DNA from: Collinsella phocaeensis
Lineage (GTDB): Bacteria > Actinomycetota > Coriobacteriia > Coriobacteriales > Coriobacteriaceae
Length of the DNA stretch: 64,000 nt
Reading direction: 5' to 3'
Assembly (NCBI RefSeq): GCF_900119895.1
Contig: NZ_FQLR01000004.1
Span: 434,001-498,000 of the forward strand
Of this stretch, positions 61,665 through 64,000 are shown piece after piece. The notes beneath the pieces are model-generated. The model did no database searches and was not told the DNA's origin. It saw only the letters and a program-made list of their open reading frames with translations. Every line of letters begins with the position of its first letter. Position 1 is the first letter of the stretch. Position numbers and translations under genes: made by a program.

Positions 61665-62543
61665 TCAGCTCGCGTGCCGCCGGAGCACGAGGTAGCGGTT
61701 GAGGTCGCCCGCGGGGCCGTCCGCGGACCAGCGCCCCGCCTCCTCGAACCCGAGGCCCGCCGCGAGCGCGGCGAGCCCGTCGACCTCCTCTTCGGTGAAG
61801 CTGTGGCAGTAGCGCAGGGGCGAGGGGTCGTCCTGCCAGCCCAAAAAGCCGTCCCCCGCCTCGAGCCGCAGCGCGGCGAGGGCGGGATCTTCCTCCCGCA
61901 GCGCCCCGGCCGCCGCGGCGCGCCGCGCGAGCCGCGGGTCGCGGAGGTACTGCCAGAAGGAGAGGGCGACGATGCCGCCGGGCGCTACGCGCCCGCAGAG
62001 CGCGGCCACGAGCGCGCGCCTGAGCGCGGATCCGGGGACGTGGTGCATGAAGCCGAAGCAGACGGCGAGGTCGCAGGGCGGGGCGCCTTCGAGCCCGGCT
62101 CCGCCTTCCGGGTCGGCGAGCAGCGCGTCCAGGACGTCGACGCAGCAGTAGTCGAGCTCGAGGCTGCCGGCGAGCCCGTCCAGGGCGCCCTGCGCGAGCG
62201 CGGGGCAGGAGTCGACGGCGTGCGCCGCGATGCGCTCGCCCGCGAAGGCCTGGGCGAGGAAGGCCTCGAACCGCAGGTTGCCGCAGGCGAGGTCCAGGAT
62301 GTCGCGATGGGCGCCCGTCGCGTCCGGGCGCCCCGTCGCACGGCCGTCGGCGCTGTCCTCGCCTGCCGCCCCGCCGCGCCCGGCGCCGCCGTCGCCCTTC
62401 CTCCATCCCGCGTCCTCGAGCAGGTCGGCGAGGCGGCACCAGCCGTCCCACCTCCGGGTGCGCGTCGCCGAGAACGAGGCGGCGTGCTTCGCGTAGAACC
62501 TGTTGTTGAGCTCGATGAGCGCTCGGATGTCGGCTGCGTCCAC
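61665..62543 (-). CDS. SAM-dependent class I methyltransferase
   Basis: A 292-residue soluble protein with the SAM motif DILDLACGNLRFEAFLAQAF near residue 90 and a motif IV segment DLAVCFGFMHHVPGSALRRA near 165. GGIVALSFWQYLRDPRLARR follows. An N-terminal helix region, IRALIELNNRFYAKHAASFS, resembles tRNA-methyltransferase-like proteins of the Trm9 type (NxFYxxxAxxFxxTR), so tRNA wobble modification is a reasonable guess, supported by the elp3-like gene opposite. GTG at 62543 is the start, with GAAAGGGG before it. An insert of about 25 residues (DSADGRATGRPDATGAHR) precedes the SAM motif. Confidence 0.82.
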   Translation of the reverse strand: MDAADIRALIELNNRFYAKHAASFSATRTRRWDGWCRLADLLEDAGWRKGDGGAGRGGAAGEDSADGRATGRPDATGAHRDILDLACGNLRFEAFLAQAFAGERIAAHAVDSCPALAQGALDGLAGSLELDYCCVDVLDALLADPEGGAGLEGAPPCDLAVCFGFMHHVPGSALRRALVAALCGRVAPGGIVALSFWQYLRDPRLARRAAAAGALREEDPALAALRLEAGDGFLGWQDDPSPLRYCHSFTEEEVDGLAALAAGLGFEEAGRWSADGPAGDLNRYLVLRRHAS

Positions 62544-62622
62544 AAGGCCCCTTTCGTATCTGTCCCGGTATCGATTGTAGGGGCGCACCCCGCCGCGCGC
62601 GCCGTGCGATACAATCACGGGC

Positions 62623-64000
62623 ATGGAAGACATCATCTTGCACATACTCGACGAGCTGCGCCGCGGCCGCGCGGTGGACGACCGCGCGCTCGTCCGGATC
62701 GTCAATACCCAGGCCAAGCGCGACGGCGCCGAGAAGCGCGCGTACGCGAAACGCCGGCTGCTGCCCTTCTACCAGCGCGTCCGCGCCGAGGAGCCCGAGC
62801 GCTGGGCGTCGTGGGGCGTCACGCCCGAGCTCGAGCGCCAGCTGGTCGCGGCGCTGCGCATGAAGCCGCGCCGCAGCGCCTCGGGCGTCGCCACCATCAC
62901 CGTCATCACCAAGCCCTGGCCGTGCGGCAGCGACTGCCTGTACTGCCCCAACGACGTGCGCATGCCCAAGAGCTACCTGCACGACGAGCCTGCGTGCGCC
63001 CGGGCCGAGCAGAACCGCTTCGACCCCTACCTGCAGGTGTCCGCTCGCCTCACCGCGCTCGCGCAGATGGGGCATGCCACGGACAAGATCGAGCTCATCG
63101 TGCTGGGCGGCACCTGGAGCGACTACCCGCGCGCCTACCAGGTCTGGTTCGTGTCCGAGCTGTTCCGCGCCCTCAACGACGGGGCGGTCTGCGGGGCGTC
63201 CGCGAACCCGCGCCTGTCCGCAGGGCCCGTCTCGGCGCCGGACCTCACGGCTGCCGCCGCGGGCCTGCCCGAGGCCGTCGCGCGCCGTCGGGCGCGCTAC
63301 GAGGCGTGCGGCATCTTCGCGGACGCCGCCGAGCTCGAGCGCACCGCCGCGCCCGTGCAGGCCGCCGTGGACGCCGGCGAGCTCAGCTACAACCGCGCCC
63401 ACGCCCGCCTGTACGGCGCGTCGAGCGCATGGCGCGCGGCGTCCGCTTGGCAGGAGGCCGACCTGGCCGAGCTCGAGCGCCTCCAGCGCGAGAACGAACG
63501 CGCCCGACACCGCGTCGTGGGCCTCGTGATCGAGACGCGCCCCGACGCCATCGACCCGTCATCCCTCGAGCTCATCCGCCGCCTCGGCTGCACCAAGGTG
63601 CAGATGGGCGTCCAGAGTACCGACCAGCGGATCCTCGACACCAACGGCCGCGGCATCGACACGGCCCGCATCGCGCGCGCCTTCGACCTGCTGCGCATCT
63701 TCGGCTTCAAGATCCACGCGCACGCGATGGCGAACCTCGTCGGCGCGACGCCCGAGGCGGACCGGCGCGACTACCTCCGCCTCGTCACCGACCGCGCCTA
63801 TCAGCCGGACGAGGTGAAGCTCTATCCATGCGCCCTCATCGCCAGCGCGCGGCTCGACGCCTACTTCGAGCGCGGGGAGTGGAGGCCCTACACCGAGGAG
63901 GAGCTGCTGGGGGTCCTCGTGGACGACGTGCTCGCCACGCCTGCGTTCTGCCGCATCTCGCGCATGATCCGCGACTTCTCCTCCGACGACATCAAGGCCG
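62623..64000 (+). CDS. Elp3-like radical SAM / GNAT tRNA-modifying enzyme, N-terminal part (runs past the window)
   Basis: The frame is open from ATG 62623 to the end of the window, 459 codons. The radical SAM cysteine motif C-x3-C-x2-C appears in PWPCGSDCLYCPNDVRMPKS near residue 107. It is followed by IELIVLGGTWSDYPRAYQVW, GLVIETRPDAID and CTKVQMGVQSTDQRILDTNG. FKIHAHAMANLVGATPEADR and ISRMIRDFSSDDIKA complete the core, all Elp3 signatures. Elp3 uses acetyl-CoA and SAM to modify wobble uridine of tRNA; the acetyltransferase half lies beyond the window. TACAAT at 62610-62615 is a possible -10. It is divergent from the methyltransferase gene. Confidence 0.92.
   Translation, partial: MEDIILHILDELRRGRAVDDRALVRIVNTQAKRDGAEKRAYAKRRLLPFYQRVRAEEPERWASWGVTPELERQLVAALRMKPRRSASGVATITVITKPWPCGSDCLYCPNDVRMPKSYLHDEPACARAEQNRFDPYLQVSARLTALAQMGHATDKIELIVLGGTWSDYPRAYQVWFVSELFRALNDGAVCGASANPRLSAGPVSAPDLTAAAAGLPEAVARRRARYEACGIFADAAELERTAAPVQAAVDAGELSYNRAHARLYGASSAWRAASAWQEADLAELERLQRENERARHRVVGLVIETRPDAIDPSSLELIRRLGCTKVQMGVQSTDQRILDTNGRGIDTARIARAFDLLRIFGFKIHAHAMANLVGATPEADRRDYLRLVTDRAYQPDEVKLYPCALIASARLDAYFERGEWRPYTEEELLGVLVDDVLATPAFCRISRMIRDFSSDDIKA

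Noticed and set aside
57892-61695. A 1267-codon plus-strand frame across the helicase and trmB region
   Set aside because: It runs opposite to two genes with clear motifs and has a biased Val/Glu/Arg composition without domains.

Overview
The window is a GC-rich bacterial chromosome segment. Its gene content and order suggest an anaerobic gut actinobacterium of the class Coriobacteriia, close to Collinsella. This is inferred from the high GC, the mannose-type PTS operon, the VanZ and DUF554 proteins, the pairing of a NusG paralog with a capsule locus, and the IS110 and IS1595 elements; no 16S gene is present. It opens inside an amidohydrolase gene and closes inside an elp3-like gene.

Region 1 (about 0.6-12.2 kb) is a complete Wzx/Wzy-type exopolysaccharide or capsule locus. 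A long untranslated leader carries an ops-like GGCGGTAG site and leads into a NusG-family specialised antiterminator. Then follow a membrane phosphoglycosyl transferase that primes the lipid carrier, three GT4-type glycosyltransferases, a Wzy-like polymerase, an FrhB-like iron-sulfur protein paired with a polysaccharide pyruvyl transferase family protein, a Wzx flippase and the UDP-GlcNAc 2-epimerase WecB. The outer genes are GC-rich and the serotype-specific middle is AT-richer, the usual mark of cassette exchange. Region 2 (about 12.2-24 kb) is a variable island. Two decayed fragments of the same part of a UDP-glucose dehydrogenase gene flank a 1294-residue membrane-linked P-loop NTPase of KAP/YobI type, a candidate phage-exclusion protein. 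After it come an IS21 istA remnant, an AlbA_2/RecG-like regulator, rfbB, a Phd/RelE-type toxin-antitoxin pair with a perfect operator palindrome, a MntA/HepT-type pair and an IS110 element with a structured upstream region that could hold a bridge RNA.

Region 3 (24-32 kb) is a nine-gene minus-strand operon. It holds a full mannose-family PTS (IIA, IIB, IIC, IID), two metal-dependent amidohydrolases, an eIF2B-like isomerase homolog, a BtpA/SgcQ-family TIM barrel and a frameshifted GntR/UTRA regulator, with a divergent MFS transporter. The combination reads as a catabolic pathway for an unidentified phosphorylated carbohydrate. Region 4 (32-47 kb) is mostly housekeeping and transport: a lipoprotein, a DMT-type transporter gene broken by two amber codons, VanZ, DUF554, a low-molecular-weight phosphatase, an OPT transporter, coaX, bioY, two paired helical-repeat proteins, an iron-type alcohol dehydrogenase and an NADH-oxidase-like flavoprotein. 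Several dispersed hairpin or MITE-like repeats lie between these genes.

Region 5 (47-64 kb) has the arginine operon argC-argJ-argB-argD and a tRNA-Val whose 3' end is copied twice more in tandem downstream. Next comes an intact-ended IS1595-family element with an 8-bp target duplication but a frameshifted transposase. The segment ends with a SWIM-SNF2 helicase, a Ski2-like DUF3516 helicase, trmB, a second methyltransferase and the start of an Elp3-like radical SAM gene.
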